In this document: piece after piece, positions 21,675 to 32,099 of the stretch
Position numbering within the stretch: position 1 is the first letter of the stretch
How the letters are laid out: every line of letters starts with the position of its first letter
DNA from: Breviolum minutum Mf 1.05b.01
Lineage: Eukaryota > Sar > Dinophyceae > Suessiales > Symbiodiniaceae
Assembly (NCBI GenBank): GCA_000507305.1
Contig: DF239105.1
Location: 1 to 64,000, forward strand
DNA length: 64,000 nucleotides
Reading direction: 5' to 3'
Translations under genes and position numbers: made by a program
Notes under the pieces: generated by a model
Told to the model about the DNA's origin: nothing
The model's database searches: none
What the model saw: only the letters and a program-made list of their open reading frames with translations

Positions 21675-21799
21675 CTTGCAAAAGTTCCATCAAGCCTATC
21701 GCCTATAAGCAATTTCTGTTGGGAAACGGTTTTGGACATGTTCAATTTCAAGGCTCCAATCCGTGAAATTAACTGCTTCAGTGCAATATCTGGCAACAC
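21675..21799 (-). CDS. Gene C or neighbouring gene exon, GC donor
   Basis: 125 nt after TTGGTTCAG. Reads VLPDIALKQLISRIGALKLN, then MSKTVSQQKLLIGDRLDGTF. The end fits a GC donor (AAG then GCATAT) immediately before the family E element. Confidence 0.6.
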
Positions 21800-22107
21800 C
21801 TGAACCAATATCTTACAGTATAAATCAACAACCTGAAATCAAGTGCCTTTGGAAGCAATTTGCACAAGCAATATTCTTTTCTCAGCAGTTGCGGCTCAAC
21901 CAAGGGTACTACATTGATCAAATTCTCAGCTCTATCATCCATAATGATCAATCATCACTCGATACTGTGGGCACACGATAGTCGTTCGTCAAGCTGAACT
22001 TGGGGACACGTTCGTAAAGATGCTTCCTTGTAGACGTTTCATTTAAACACGGGTAACCAGTCCCTTCATCCCAATCTGTTGGCCCGGTTTTTTTGGGGCC
22101 CCCCTGC

Positions 22108-22175
22108 CAGATCCAATGTTTCCGAAACGGTCTTGGGACGGATCTTATCGTACTTGGCCTTGTTGTGGGTTTCAC
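22108..22175 (-). CDS. Short exon, unknown protein
   Basis: After GACACTTTCAG; reads ETHNKAKYDKIRPKTVSETL, then DL, to a GC donor (CTG then GCAGGG). Clear coding composition in an otherwise non-coding stretch. Confidence 0.55.
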
Positions 22176-22802
22176 CTGAAAGTGTCTAAACCAGAGAAAA
22201 CCTGGGTGAAATTTCGAGTTTTCACCTGACGAATGCATCGGTTATAGCTACCTGCACATAAAAGGTTTGCATATTTTCACGCTGTGTATTGCACATAAAT
22301 CATAAATCATATACACAGCTTACCTAGACTTCCTGGCTTAGAAAATTCATAGATATTTTAGAATCTTAGAACATCCCCATACCAAATTCTCATTCCAGAC
22401 ATCACCTGACATGGCAGGTATCCCTCATGTGCATTGATACCTCGCTTCTCTCTCCAGCCATTTCCGGCCTTCGCCTGGTTTTTGTCCCAAAAATCCCATA
22501 CAATTTACAAGGATTTGAGAAGTAATAATTCTTCCCATTCATATCATTCATAACATAATTTTAACCATGCCCGCTGTTGGTATTTAAACATTTTTCTGGA
22601 ATCAAACAGGCTTTCATCTTCCTCCCTGGACTGGACCCTCAGCTCTGAACCTTTTTTCCACTGCGGGAAAACTGGAACATTATCAACTCAAAAGTGCCAA
22701 ACGGAAAAAAAAAAAAAGGATATGTTAATTCCCAAGAGGGTATTTGCCGCATTTGCCACGAAAAATTGGATATCTTTGATGTCAAAATGAATTTCATATC
22801 AC

Positions 22803-22989
22803 TTTTCAATGAAATTCATGCCGCTGCCTGCTCCTGGCATTTCATTTTCAACTTGAATTTCCACCGAGTCACACGCTGCATAAGCTGCAGTTTCCTCAAG
22901 GTCAAAAGACTTGGAAGGGCCCGTGGTTTTTCTTTCAATCCACATGGCCCAAATGTGGAGCTCGAAAGAATGACAAATCAGCTCGAGTG
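22803..22989 (-). CDS. Internal exon, unknown protein
   Basis: 187 nt from ACACCGACAG to GTGATA. Reads LELICHSFELHIWAMWIERK, TTGPSKSFDLEETAAYAACD and SVEIQVENEMPG. The frame has no ATG at its start, so ORF scans miss it. Confidence 0.65.
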
Positions 22990-23039
22990 CTGTCGGTGTA
23001 TACCTCTTAAATATACATCCTGAATGTAAAATAGTAAGA

Positions 23040-23480
23040 AATGCATCCCGAAAACCACCCTTTAGGATCGCACCCCTTCCCTTTGGTCTTTGGAAGAATT
23101 ACTTTACTTTTCTAGTTTTGTGCGCAAAATCCGTTTTAAGTTTCCAGTGCTGTGAAGAATCTAAAAGCATCCACAAGACAGTGTGTGTCCATAATCACTT
23201 TGTCACCTAGTCACATTCATGATATATATATATATAATATATCTCTTCTTGAATAAACATATTTATGTAAGTATACATGTTGCTATAAATATGCACATTA
23301 TATGTATACATATTTGTACAGACTCTGTATATACAAACATGTATAAATACATTCTAGGTATGTCTTGATATTTTCAGCCCCCGCATAAATCTGAAAAAGT
23401 TAGCCGTGCCTTCTTTTTGCATCAGAAACTGATGGATTTGGAAGCTGAAATTGGGTCGATCCATGTCGTCCTACCATAAA
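23040..23480. other. AT-rich, no firm gene
   Basis: Multiple TATATA runs (23220-23350). A short minus-strand frame near 23.05-23.12 kb (TKGKGCDPKGWFSGC) is a weak exon candidate. Confidence 0.3.
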
Positions 23481-23481
23481 G

Positions 23482-23690
23482 CTAGATAAATGGCATCTTG
23501 CGAAGCAAACAACCTTCCGATATCAGGCGGAAAACGATTTGGAGGCCTTTCCGTTGCTGAAGTACTCTTTTGGAGATGATATCACATAAAAATTGGTCCA
23601 AGGCACCAAATAAAACATAATTTGTGCGTACATGAAACTCTTCATGAGCCAACCCCCCTGTCGAGTGCCAAGCGGCTGCATTCCGAAGGC
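23482..23690 (-). CDS. Exon, unknown protein
   Basis: Contains GATGLRNAAAWHSTGGLAHE, EFHVRTNYVLFGALDQFLCD and IISKRVLQQRKGLQIVFRLI. Strong coding frame; the acceptor is weak and the exact 5' border uncertain. Confidence 0.6.
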
Positions 23691-24117
23691 CAGTGGCACC
23701 TTTTTCCACGGGATTTTTGGAAACGTTTTTCCATAAAGCAAAAAAGCAAATGAAATGTTATGAAAAACAACCAGCTTCTTCCAAGTGACCTTTTGATCAC
23801 CCAAACGGAGGTCACTGAACCCCTGAAAGGGTCACTTAAACCACCCAAAAAGGTCACTTGGAAGAACCTGGAAATTGCAGGTTATAACTATAAAGTAGGT
23901 AAGATACAGCCCGATTATGAAGCATAAAGTCATACATGATAAATACTTTGTAAATGTAAATATATGATAAATATTAATAAATACATTTACTGTAACAGGT
24001 AACAAACTAATTATATATATATGTATATTATGTTTTTGCTGCAAGAAGCAAATCAACCAACAACCACCTAGAGTGAAGGTTGCGTAGCCCATATATGTTG
24101 AGATAGCTTCTACCCAC

Positions 24118-24388
24118 GTGCAGGACATTTTCCGGCCAACCTGGCCAATACGAGGAGGAACTGAAAAATGTAGGAATCTTCAAGAAATCCGCACTGGAAT
24201 CCGTTTCGGGTGGAAGAGTTGCCAGTAAGGACTCAGAAACTAAGAAAATGGGTATCGTTCCGATATTGATTTGCTGGATGAATGTCTTCAGTTCAAACAT
24301 CAGGCAAACATGTGTGTCAAAAGTCATCGTTTTTTTGTGTAACCCTATCGTTCCTGAGAGTTCCATGAAAGTATCAAGCATCAACGTC
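24118..24388 (-). CDS. Long exon, unknown protein
   Basis: 271 nt from TACACCAG to donor GTGGGT. Contains LMLDTFMELSGTIGLHKKTM, LMFELKTFIQQINIGTIPIF and LVSESLLATLPPETDSSADF. No family recognised. Confidence 0.65.
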
Positions 24389-24737
24389 CTGGTGTACAGT
24401 AACTGTTCCTAGTAGTCCGAGGTTTTAGCAGGCGCTCATATGAAGAAACTCAATGAATGTGTGCTAAATTTGCTATAATTCGAGGGAAAAAAACAATAAT
24501 TACACGCATTGGACTGTGAGACATGTTTTTTGTTTGTGAATACTGGCCCCTTCCACACTTGGAGCAAATGGTCAGAACTTGGGGAAGCAATAAAGAATCT
24601 CCACCTGCATAGGGTTAATTCCCTGGATGTATCGACATCAGAATCTATCAGGATCATGAACCACTACAATCTACTACATATTGACATATTGGTGACCAGA
24701 AATGATACACACATGCAATCCACATGCATATGTTGAC

Positions 24738-24907
24738 TTATTGCAACCACAACAACTTGATGACCATCAGCAACAAAGCAACAAAAGAAAACAGAAAAAA
24801 TACTTCGACGCAGTGAAAACAACCCATGATTTCCGAGGCGCTTAAGAAAGAGACATGAATCTTCACTGGTTGTATCGGATGTTCATTGCGCTTCTGAATG
24901 CAGCCTG
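24738..24907 (-). CDS. Probable C-terminal exon with a tail transmembrane segment
   Basis: After TTTGCATTTTGCAG; reads CIQKRNEHPIQPVKIHVSFL, SASEIMGCFHCVE, then the hydrophobic tail VFFLFSFVALLLMVIKLLWL before TAA. A tail-anchored membrane protein is plausible. Alternatively a GTATTT donor inside would remove the tail. Confidence 0.5.
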
Positions 24908-25072
24908 CAAAATGCAAAAAGCGCCATGTTTGAGTCGTCCCAGGATGTGAATACGGGCAAAGTAGCTGATGCAAGTTTAATCCTAGTGTTTAAAAAGGGG
25001 GGCGAACAATGGGCGAACAAATAATTCCTGGAAATATATCACAAAAAACATCAACGGAACCAAAGACTCAAC

Positions 25073-25297
25073 ATAACCAACAGTTTCTCCACTGTTAGTT
25101 AAAACCGAGAAACCCGTCATGCTCTCTTGTAGTTTCTGTAGGAAGGACGGCTCGCCATCATGGAAGACTTTTTCGAAGTCGCTCAGCCCGATACCACCTT
25201 CACCGCTCAAGCCCACCTTGATAGGACGAGATGTCATCATGGCAACAAAAAAATCAGGGCCATTCGTGGCACAAAAACGTGAATGAAAACAACAGCT
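25073..25297 (-). CDS. Exon, unknown protein
   Basis: After AATACTTAG. Contains ATNGPDFFVAMMTSRPIKVG, LSGEGGIGLSDFEKVFHDGE and PSFLQKLQESMTGFSVLTNS. The donor is probably GTTATG or GTTGAG. Likely upstream of the 24.7-kb exon in the same gene. Confidence 0.65.
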
Positions 25298-25299
25298 AA

Positions 25300-26200
25300 G
25301 TATTTTTTCGAGTGATCTCTGAAGGATTTGGGATTGATATTATATGTAAATCAGGTGATTGTGCCTAAGCAAAGTTTGAGGTAAGTGTAATTTCTCACAT
25401 TTAACATGGCAGTAGCAGTATCACATACTGTCACAGCATATTGAGAATATATCTAGGCTAGTATGACAAGACACAAAGCTTCTGTCTCCCACTATTTTGC
25501 TGTCGAACATGTTTCTGCTAAATAATTTCAACAATCAAATGAACGTATATCTAATAGGGATTAGTCTTCAAACAAACACCACTTGCACAGCACTCGGAGG
25601 CTACATTTGAAACATGTCTTAAATTGGCATCGACAAGTTTCTTCTATGTGTCCTTGACAATCTTAAATCAGAAATCGAACCAATAATTTTCATTGAAGAA
25701 ATTTGGGGAACAACATGTCATCATGTATCCAAGGGTGAATTGAAAAATAACTCGTCACAAAACGGTTAAGGACTCCAAACCTCCCAGAATTTCTCCAACA
25801 ACTCAGGCATTCATCAATTCCAAAAAGCCCACCAAGATACGCGTACGGTCAGTAGGGAATTGGTCTTTTGCCGCATGTTCTCATCTTGATATAAAGGAAG
25901 TTCACCTGACTGAGGTCCAAATGCGGGCCAAGAAACAGAGAGAGGAATAAGAACACATCATGGGATTTTCTTTTCATGTGTGGTCTCTTTCTTTTTGGCG
26001 CGTGAAAAGTCATCATCGCTTTTTTCGAAAACCTTCAAAATGACCTGAACTACTGGGAAATTCCCAGCAACAATTATAAACACGAAATTAAATAACACAA
26101 AGAATTACTGCACCAATCATCAACTTACAAATAATTACCTGCAATAAAGTCACCTTCATCTGTTGGCAGGAATCCATGTTTAATATTATTCATTGTTGAA
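25300..26200. other. No firm gene
   Basis: A minus-strand frame near 25.7-25.86 kb (GIDECLSCWRNSGRFGVLNR) looks coding but has no acceptor. Otherwise AT-rich intron-like DNA. Confidence 0.3.
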
Positions 26201-26208
26201 TACCACTT

Positions 26209-26358
26209 GTGTTTTCAACATCCCCAAACGTAACACCGGAAAAACGTTTAGACGCCAAACGTTACATCGCTCTGATGTCACGCTTGGGATGCCGCACCGT
26301 CGAAGATGGAATTGGCGAAGCGGCTGCTAGGCAGGGTTGCAATGCCAAGAATGTCATC
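26209..26358 (+). CDS. Plus-strand exon, unknown protein
   Basis: Reads VTPEKRLDAKRYIALMSRLG, then CRTVEDGIGEAAARQGCNAK, to a GTGAAT donor. Codon periodicity strongly favours the plus strand and GC is higher than around it. No acceptor or ATG is obvious. Confidence 0.45.
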
Positions 26359-26463
26359 TTCCTGGTGAATACAGTCCCACCAGTTGATATGGAAATTTGA
26401 TATGGTAAATATTCCTTATTTGCAGGGTTTCATGCATGTTGGATGGTGGCTGAAAACTAGAAA

Positions 26464-26546
26464 TACCTTCCGTGAAACTAACAGCAAAAGCCCCTGAAAA
26501 CATGGCAATCCATTTTCAGGGGCGAACCGTTGGTACAGGAAAGGTA
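26464..26546. mobile_element. Family C element (short)
   Basis: TACCTTCCGTGAAACTAACA facing AACCGTTGGTACAGGAAAGGTA; the inner arms CCCCTGAAAA and TTTTCAGGGG pair. Confidence 0.8.
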
Positions 26547-27078
26547 GCAGCAGTCGAAGGTGACTATCGAAATGGTGACCCAAAAAATGTAGGTGTGAGA
26601 CTTCAATAGACGTTAGAAGTCCAAAGTCAATGACTTTCTGTGTCACAGGTGGTTTCAAGTCTTTTGACTTGAAGTGGAACCAGTTCAAAAATTAATAAAC
26701 CATGGTTCCATCTAAACTAGACCAGTGATTTTGATCTTGTTACTGGGATTCTACCCAGCTCCTCTTAAACACCATTCATACATCTAACTGTAGCTCTCAA
26801 GGGCTCTTGGATGATATCGCTGTAGATATCTTCAGATGGGAACATGCCATGTATGTATATATATATATATAAGCAACCTGTTAGGCATGTGAACACATTG
26901 ATCATAAATCCCAACAAAACACACAGTAAGAAGAGCTATGTGTGATAACAATTCATCATACTCGTCTCAACCAATCTGCTTTACTCATTTCCATTTAAGC
27001 CTCACTCCGAACTCTCCCGAAAACTGGACATTTTCCCGATTTGCCCTTCCCCTTTTTCGGCAGCCGGGCTCAAAATGT

Positions 27079-27170
27079 GCACACCCCTGAAAGTTAAGAT
27101 GGAACCGAAACATGAAGGTTTGGAAGATGACTTTTCCTCTTCAAAACAGGGGGAAATTTTCAGGTTCCCC
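27079..27170. mobile_element. Degenerate family C element
   Basis: CACACCCCTGAAAGTTAAGATGG, GGTTTGGAAGATGACTTTTCC and ATTTTCAGGTTCC are the family's blocks; the right terminus is lost. Confidence 0.6.
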
Positions 27171-27179
27171 CGCCTGTCC

Positions 27180-27290
27180 TTGGTACCAAAATCCTTATCC
27201 CGAACAGTAAACTTCAAAGTTCCACCGATGGCAAAGTCTGCAATCCTCAGATATTTCGCTATAGCTGGAGCCATAGTTCCCCTCATGAAT
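27180..27290 (-). CDS. Probable C2-domain exon
   Basis: Reads MAPAIAKYLRIADFAIGGTL, then KFTVRDKDFGTKDRRGN. The pattern L-x-F-x-V-x-D-x-D-F-G, with later D and G, matches the Ca2+-binding strand-loop of C2 domains. Borders are uncertain; a family C remnant follows directly. Confidence 0.45.
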
Positions 27291-27715
27291 CAATGTGTGG
27301 GATTCACCAATTTCTTTCAGAGAAAAATGAATATTGGCATGTTTCTCGGTATATACCATCATTATATAAAAAAAGAATATATAGAGATATATATATATAT
27401 AAATATATTGGTATGATAACATATTGTGTTGCAAATATATGATCAATCCCTTCAATATGTATACCTTGAGCTTCCAAACCTTTAAAATATCCAGGGTTTG
27501 CTAGTAAAACCGAGGTTCGCCCCGGAAAACCAGGTTTTGTGGAAAAAAAACGTTTTTTTCCAAAAACACGGGTTTTCCCTCCCATACCTTTTTCGATTCA
27601 CAATCTGAATTTTGAAAACGATTCCCTTTTTGGATGTCCAGAATGGATATTGTAAATTGTCATCAAGCATAAATTCCCCAAAAATTTTCAATGTATTGGG
27701 GGCACATTCGAACCC

Positions 27716-27893
27716 GTGAAAAAATCACGGGTTGTCACGGGTAAATCACGGGTCTGTCACGGGTAAATCACGGGTTGGACATTACCAGGTTTTCCCCTAA
27801 AATCCCGGGTTTTTTTGGAAATATCACGGGTTGTCACGGGGTAATCATGGGTTCGTCACGGGTAAATCATGGGTTCGTCACGGGTTGCTAAAC
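27716..27893. repeat. ACGGGT-rich tandem array
   Basis: ATCACGGGTTGTCACGGGTAA units of about 21 bp occur in two blocks (27723-27775 and 27823-27887), with single ACGGGT and ACCCGTGA motifs nearby. The surrounding 27.48-28.14 kb is rich in AAACCCGGGTTTTT-like palindromes on both sides. Confidence 0.8.
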
Positions 27894-28875
27894 CGACCCG
27901 ACATTTTCCGGAAAAAAAATGAAAAAAACTAAAACGTGGCATATAATTTCTTCAATCTATAGTCCGAATTGTGGTTCGAATTTTGTTAACTGGTTATTCT
28001 TCCAGATCATCGGTGATCATCGGCCTGAATTTTCAACAAATAGGGAAAAACCCGGGTTTTTCCTCCAGACCCGTGATCTTTCGGAAAAACCCGGGAGTTT
28101 CCCCCACGTCACGGGGAAACCCGGGGTTTGCATTCGGACCCGAGAAATTTGTAGGGTCTAGAAGGTTAGGGTATGCATTTGTTTTGTCAAAACTTATCTA
28201 TCAAACAAAAAGTCCTAAAAGGCATAGAGGAAACTCTTCTCTCCATGGCTTGAAACATCTCACAAATCTGACTAGTATGTAGTCAAACCTGCGCTAAAAA
28301 CTTTGAGGCACCAAGATACTCACGTTCTTCCTTCCATTCCGAGATCCTGTTAGATTCAGGATCTAAGCTTTCCTCAAGCGTCGCTCAGCGCCACTCAACA
28401 GACCCAATACCCCGATGACTTCAAGGATTCGTGTCCAAAGTTGTTTCAGTTCTTTTTCCGGCAGGGCAAAAGGCTCTATATGAACATTTTCTGATTTTTG
28501 AATATGGATGTGTTTGGTGTTTTGACGGCGTCCCCGAATACGAACGCATGCCTGAAATGTGCGTAGACATGCTTGATGTTGGTTGAGTGATTAGAGTCAA
28601 ACACAATTCTTTGCGGGTAAGTCAGTGGATGAGGTGGTTGAATAGCCATTTTGCAAACGATGCGTAGTCCTACCATCCTTTACTTACTCATTCAGAAGAG
28701 TACCAAGTACATCATATTTGTACCCAAGATGATACACATAACAAAATATATGTAAATAACACCAAAATATACATGTCAAACCTCCCAAGACCAAGGTAAC
28801 CTTTTGGATTGTGTGCTTGTTTCAATCACCAAGACTCTGGTAAAGGTTTTGTTTGCCATCTCGTCCGAGGTTTAC

Positions 28876-28969
28876 CTGCAAGAATTCTCCAAGGAGTTGA
28901 TGGTTCAGAAATCCAGAAATCCGGCATCCCCCAGTTGAGGTTGGTGATATTGGGAAAGCACATTTCCGG
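28876..28969 (-). CDS. Exon abutting a family C element, unknown protein
   Basis: Starts directly after the element: its terminal GGGTA plus one G forms the acceptor TAG. Reads CFPNITNLNWGMPDFWISEP, then STPWRILA, to donor GTAAAC. 94 nt, phase 0 in, phase 1 out. Confidence 0.6.
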
Positions 28970-28970
28970 C

Positions 28971-29075
28971 TACCCTCCCCAAGTTTAACATGGAACCTGA
29001 AAATGATGGTTTCCAATAGGGATCTCCTTTTCCAGGGGCTAATTTTCAGGTTCCATGTTTAATTTCAGGGGTGTA
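28971..29075. mobile_element. Family C element forming an intron edge
   Basis: TACCCTCCCCAAGTTTAACA facing TGTTTAATTTCAGGGGTGTA; nearly identical to the copy at 58321-58425. Confidence 0.9.
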
Positions 29076-29315
29076 CTTGACTTGTGGAAGTCCAAATTTT
29101 CCTTCTGGAAGTCCAAAGCTTTCGAGGAAAAAATTGTTTGGGATTTCTTCCATCAGGTGGAAACCCACTTACCAAACCCAAAACAAACAAAGTGTTCTTC
29201 ACTGTTCAGAGCAGAGACATCTTGACACGACCATGAATGAAATGTGGCAAACAAGCAAAAAACCATCCACTTTGCTAGTTGGAGATTGACAAACCGCATT
29301 TATATGCAAGTTTAC

Positions 29316-29475
29316 TTGGGTAGGGTTGGTACATGACAATTTTGTGGGTGCATCATATGTGAGCTTATGTCCATTCATAGCATTGTCAGCAATCCATTTC
29401 GGGCTCAAGATCTGCCCATGTTCAAAGGGAATCGGCTGATCTTTGGGAAGGGTACAGTGGATCCGAGCTTTGTGA
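29316..29475 (-). CDS. Exon after a family A intron, unknown protein
   Basis: 160 nt between TTGATTCAG and GTAAAC. Reads IHCTLPKDQPIPFEHGQILS, then PKWIADNAMNGHKLTYDAPT. Its first base completes the codon split by the 29586-29617 exon. Confidence 0.7.
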
Positions 29476-29490
29476 CTGAATCAACTGCAG

Positions 29491-29589
29491 CTTGTTGGTA
29501 GTTTCAACCCAATTGAAAAACTTTTACGAAAATTGGATTATTTTCCAAGGTAGGGATGAAAATAAAAGAGATTTGAAACCACCACCTAG
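29491..29589. mobile_element. Family A element that makes up most of an intron
   Basis: CTTGTTGGTAGTTTCAACCC to TTTGAAACCACCACCTAG. On the minus strand its end supplies CTAG|GTGGTG as donor, and the acceptor CAG lies 15 bases past the other end. Confidence 0.85.
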
Positions 29590-29617
29590 GCAGGGGATAG
29601 TGAAGATTCATTTGACC
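29586..29617 (-). CDS. 32-nt exon, unknown protein
   Basis: Between GAGACTAG and the element-derived donor GTGGTG. Reads GQMNLHYPLP plus a split Ser. Phases fit both sides. Confidence 0.45.
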
Positions 29618-29665
29618 CTAGTCTCTCAAAATGAAACAATCCATCTGATACGCATGTTGTTTTAC

Positions 29666-29785
29666 AAGCAAGAGTGCTGTAGCTGACCCTTCTGTATGGA
29701 GATCAAACGGACAAGTAACTAAAGGTAGATATTCGGGCGTACCACTGTCCCACCAAGTTCCAATTAAGGGAACCCAAAAGTACAT
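29666..29785 (-). CDS. Exon, unknown protein
   Basis: Begins near an ATG after GATTGAG. Reads MYFWVPLIGTWWDSGTPEYL, then PLVTCPFDLHTEGSATALLL, to a GTAAAA donor. If read through, the frame reaches TAG 16 codons later, so a ~48-nt intron is assumed before the next exon. Confidence 0.55.
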
Positions 29786-30318
29786 CTCAATCATCCGTCA
29801 AGTGCAATTCTTAACGACTCAGCAAAACAGGGGTGCGGAATCCCTATTAGATGCGTCTTGATACGGCACCTTCACCCCCAAAAAAGGCATTCGCACATAC
29901 AAAAGAAACAAAACTTTAGACACGCCAACCAAAAAAGAAAATCCAGATATCCCCACCTGACTTAGTAACCCATGACTTACTCAGTGTGTCAGGTGGGCCC
30001 CCAAAAGTTGCAGCACTTTTGGGAAGTTGTTGCACCTTCGACTTCTACTTGACAGTATGGGTTGGAATTGGTAAAGTGTTGATCTGGGTTCTTCAGATTC
30101 CTCGGTCAGACATTCAGTCTCCAAAGGCGAGTTGAGTCAAGGGGGAGGACAGAGTGGAGCTGGGATGCATCATCTATGATCATGTGGATCATGTGATATT
30201 CGGAACATTTGATAACGTAAAAAAATCACCCAACCTCCACCAGAAAAATGTATCCAAAATTAAAATCCAAAATATATCAACATATCCTAAATAAGAAGTC
30301 AGTTGTGGAAGGGTTCAC

Positions 30319-30438
30319 CCTTGGACCTTGCCAACCAAGTCTTTCCAGAGTCATCTACTTCGAAGTCAAGAAACTGATGGGGGTGACTTGCAGGCAAAAG
30401 GAGGTGTGGAGCAATGCCAAAATCAACCAAAAAATAAA
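30319..30438 (-). CDS. Exon, unknown protein
   Basis: 120 nt between CCACTTTAG and GTGAAC. Reads YFLVDFGIAPHLLLPASHPH, then QFLDFEVDDSGKTWLARSK. A plus frame is also open, but codon periodicity favours minus. Confidence 0.55.
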
Positions 30439-30575
30439 CTAAAGTGGGTAAGGCGTTAAGGATAATGATTCAAATCAGTTCCCTACTCTTCACAAGCTAG
30501 GTATTCAAAATGGAATTTGTTTCATCTTTCTCTGTGAATTTCTCTTTGGAAAGGCATGAATATCCAATCTCTCAC

Positions 30576-30669
30576 CTTCTGCTGACATCTTCTCATTGGC
30601 TCCAAGCTGAACCAAGCATCTTCGCATGAGCCACCAAGATTTTCACCCTTCGAGTCACAAAATCCATAC
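30576..30669 (-). CDS. Exon, unknown protein
   Basis: 94 nt ending at the perfect donor GTGAGA. Reads YGFCDSKGENLGGSCEDAWF, then SLEPMRRCQQK (31 codons). The acceptor is less certain. Confidence 0.55.
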
Positions 30670-30990
30670 CTCAGCTCAGCTTCACCCAGTCATCCAAAGT
30701 CAATGTTGAAACCCATCAATGACTGCAAGATACAGTACACCAAAGCTTACTTACTAATGACAGCACTTCCCCAAGTTGATGACGTTTGGGATGTTTGCAC
30801 GCTTAGTTGAAACAAAAGAATCCACGGGCTTTACTACCCACCATCGATTCAACTACATTGGAGCATAATGTTTCACCAACCTCCAACAAAAAAGCTGAAA
30901 TCAAACAAGTCCCTACCTCATATTGCATTTTTCCTGCCATTTCTGGGATTTTCATGGGTCTTCACTCCGTTTAACGTAGAAAGTTTCAAC

Positions 30991-31084
30991 CTTCCAAGCT
31001 GAACCAAGTCAAACTCGCCCGAAACAAAGGAATTCCAAAGGTTTCGGATTCGATTCGTAAAGAATAACCGGGCATAATCGCAAA
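30991..31084 (-). CDS. Exon, unknown protein
   Basis: 94 nt from CTCTAAG to GTTGAA. Reads CDYARLFFTNRIRNLWNSFV, then SGEFDLVQLG. The acceptor lies five bases from a family B element. Confidence 0.6.
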
Positions 31085-31089
31085 CTTAG

Positions 31090-31145
31090 AGGATCCATGT
31101 ATGGTAGATTTACTATGTAATTACCTCATATATAAGGATTGTATG
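31090..31145. mobile_element. Family B element (short) next to an acceptor
   Basis: GGATCCATGTATGGTAGATT at the left, ATAAGGATTGTATGGGA at the right. Confidence 0.55.
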
Positions 31146-31468
31146 GGAAACATTCAAAAGTGGGAATCATAGAGTATCCAGAAACAAAAAAGAACAACGT
31201 TGTATTATACCACTGTACTCAGGAACAGTTTTTCCGTTGTGTCGAGAAAGGTTCCGGTACCCAACATCTTCCAACCCTTGAAACTTCAACCACCCCTCCC
31301 CCAAAAGAAAACTCTATTTGTTTGTAAATTTGTTTTTTAAAGCCACTTCAGAATTGTCTGGGTAGTAAACACGGGTAAACCACATCAAAACAGAATATCT
31401 TCAATGTTGTTCATCCCCAAAAAAAAACATCTTCAAAGTTTCAGCCCCCTTTTTTTTGAGGGGGTGTG

Positions 31469-31611
31469 CTACGTTTTTGGCTTTTTGGCTTCCAGGTAAC
31501 GTAAGGCTTCCAACAAACGTTTCAAGTCAGCTGGATCAATGATGCCATTCGATTCTTGCAGCTCCTGGCACAGTTGGCACAGCGGAGCGGGAGTTGGTGT
31601 AGGACGACTTT
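31469..31611 (-). CDS. Terminal exon, unknown protein
   Basis: After CCAACCAG; reads SRPTPTPAPLCQLCQELQES, NGIIDPADLKRLLEALRYLE, then AKKPKT and TAG. A Cys pair followed by a leucine-rich helix gives a convincing C-terminus. Probably follows the 31886-32001 exon. Confidence 0.65.
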
Positions 31612-31885
31612 CTGGTTGGCATAGGATGACATGAATTTGGAAGTATACCCAAAAATGTAAGAAACTTTTTTTGGATAAAATATACCAAAATATGGTGTGT
31701 TGTGTATATATGTATACGAGATTTACCCAACAAATATGTCTTTCAAAAAAAATGGACACATAAATGGATATGATTTGGACATGAATACATTTCAGTAACT
31801 TCATGTGTCTTGCGAATTAATTTCAACAAGACAACAAAATGAAAATACAATACATATGGATTTTATTGGATTGTGCACATCACAC

Positions 31886-32001
31886 ATGAGAGGTTTTGGA
31901 TTGCTTGTTTGTGCCAGCAGGATCTGCATCCAGTTGCGTCGGTGGGACGGATGCTTCGCCACTTGACCAACATGGCCCCTTCAATGAGGTACAGTCCGCC
32001 C
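31886..32001 (-). CDS. Exon starting inside a family C element
   Basis: 116 nt from ATTTTGCAG, which lies inside the element's end, to GTGTGA. Reads ADCTSLKGPCWSSGEASVPP, then TQLDADPAGTNKQSKTSH. About 12 nt of the transposon end would be coding. Confidence 0.55.
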
Positions 32002-32086
32002 CTGCAAAATAGGTCGGGACCCAAAAGGAAAACGATCGCCTTCCAACCATTATTTTTCAGGGGCTATGTTAAATTTCGAGGGTGTA
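31990..32086. mobile_element. Family C element, one end exonised
   Basis: TACAGTCCGCCCCTGCAAAAT facing GCTATGTTAAATTTCGAGGGTGTA. The left arm is mutated towards an acceptor (GCAG). Confidence 0.8.
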
Positions 32087-32099
32087 GTTGATGTTCCTA

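Noticed and set aside
27716-27893. CRISPR-like array
   Set aside because: Units are contiguous, irregular and without unique spacers, in a eukaryotic intron-rich setting.
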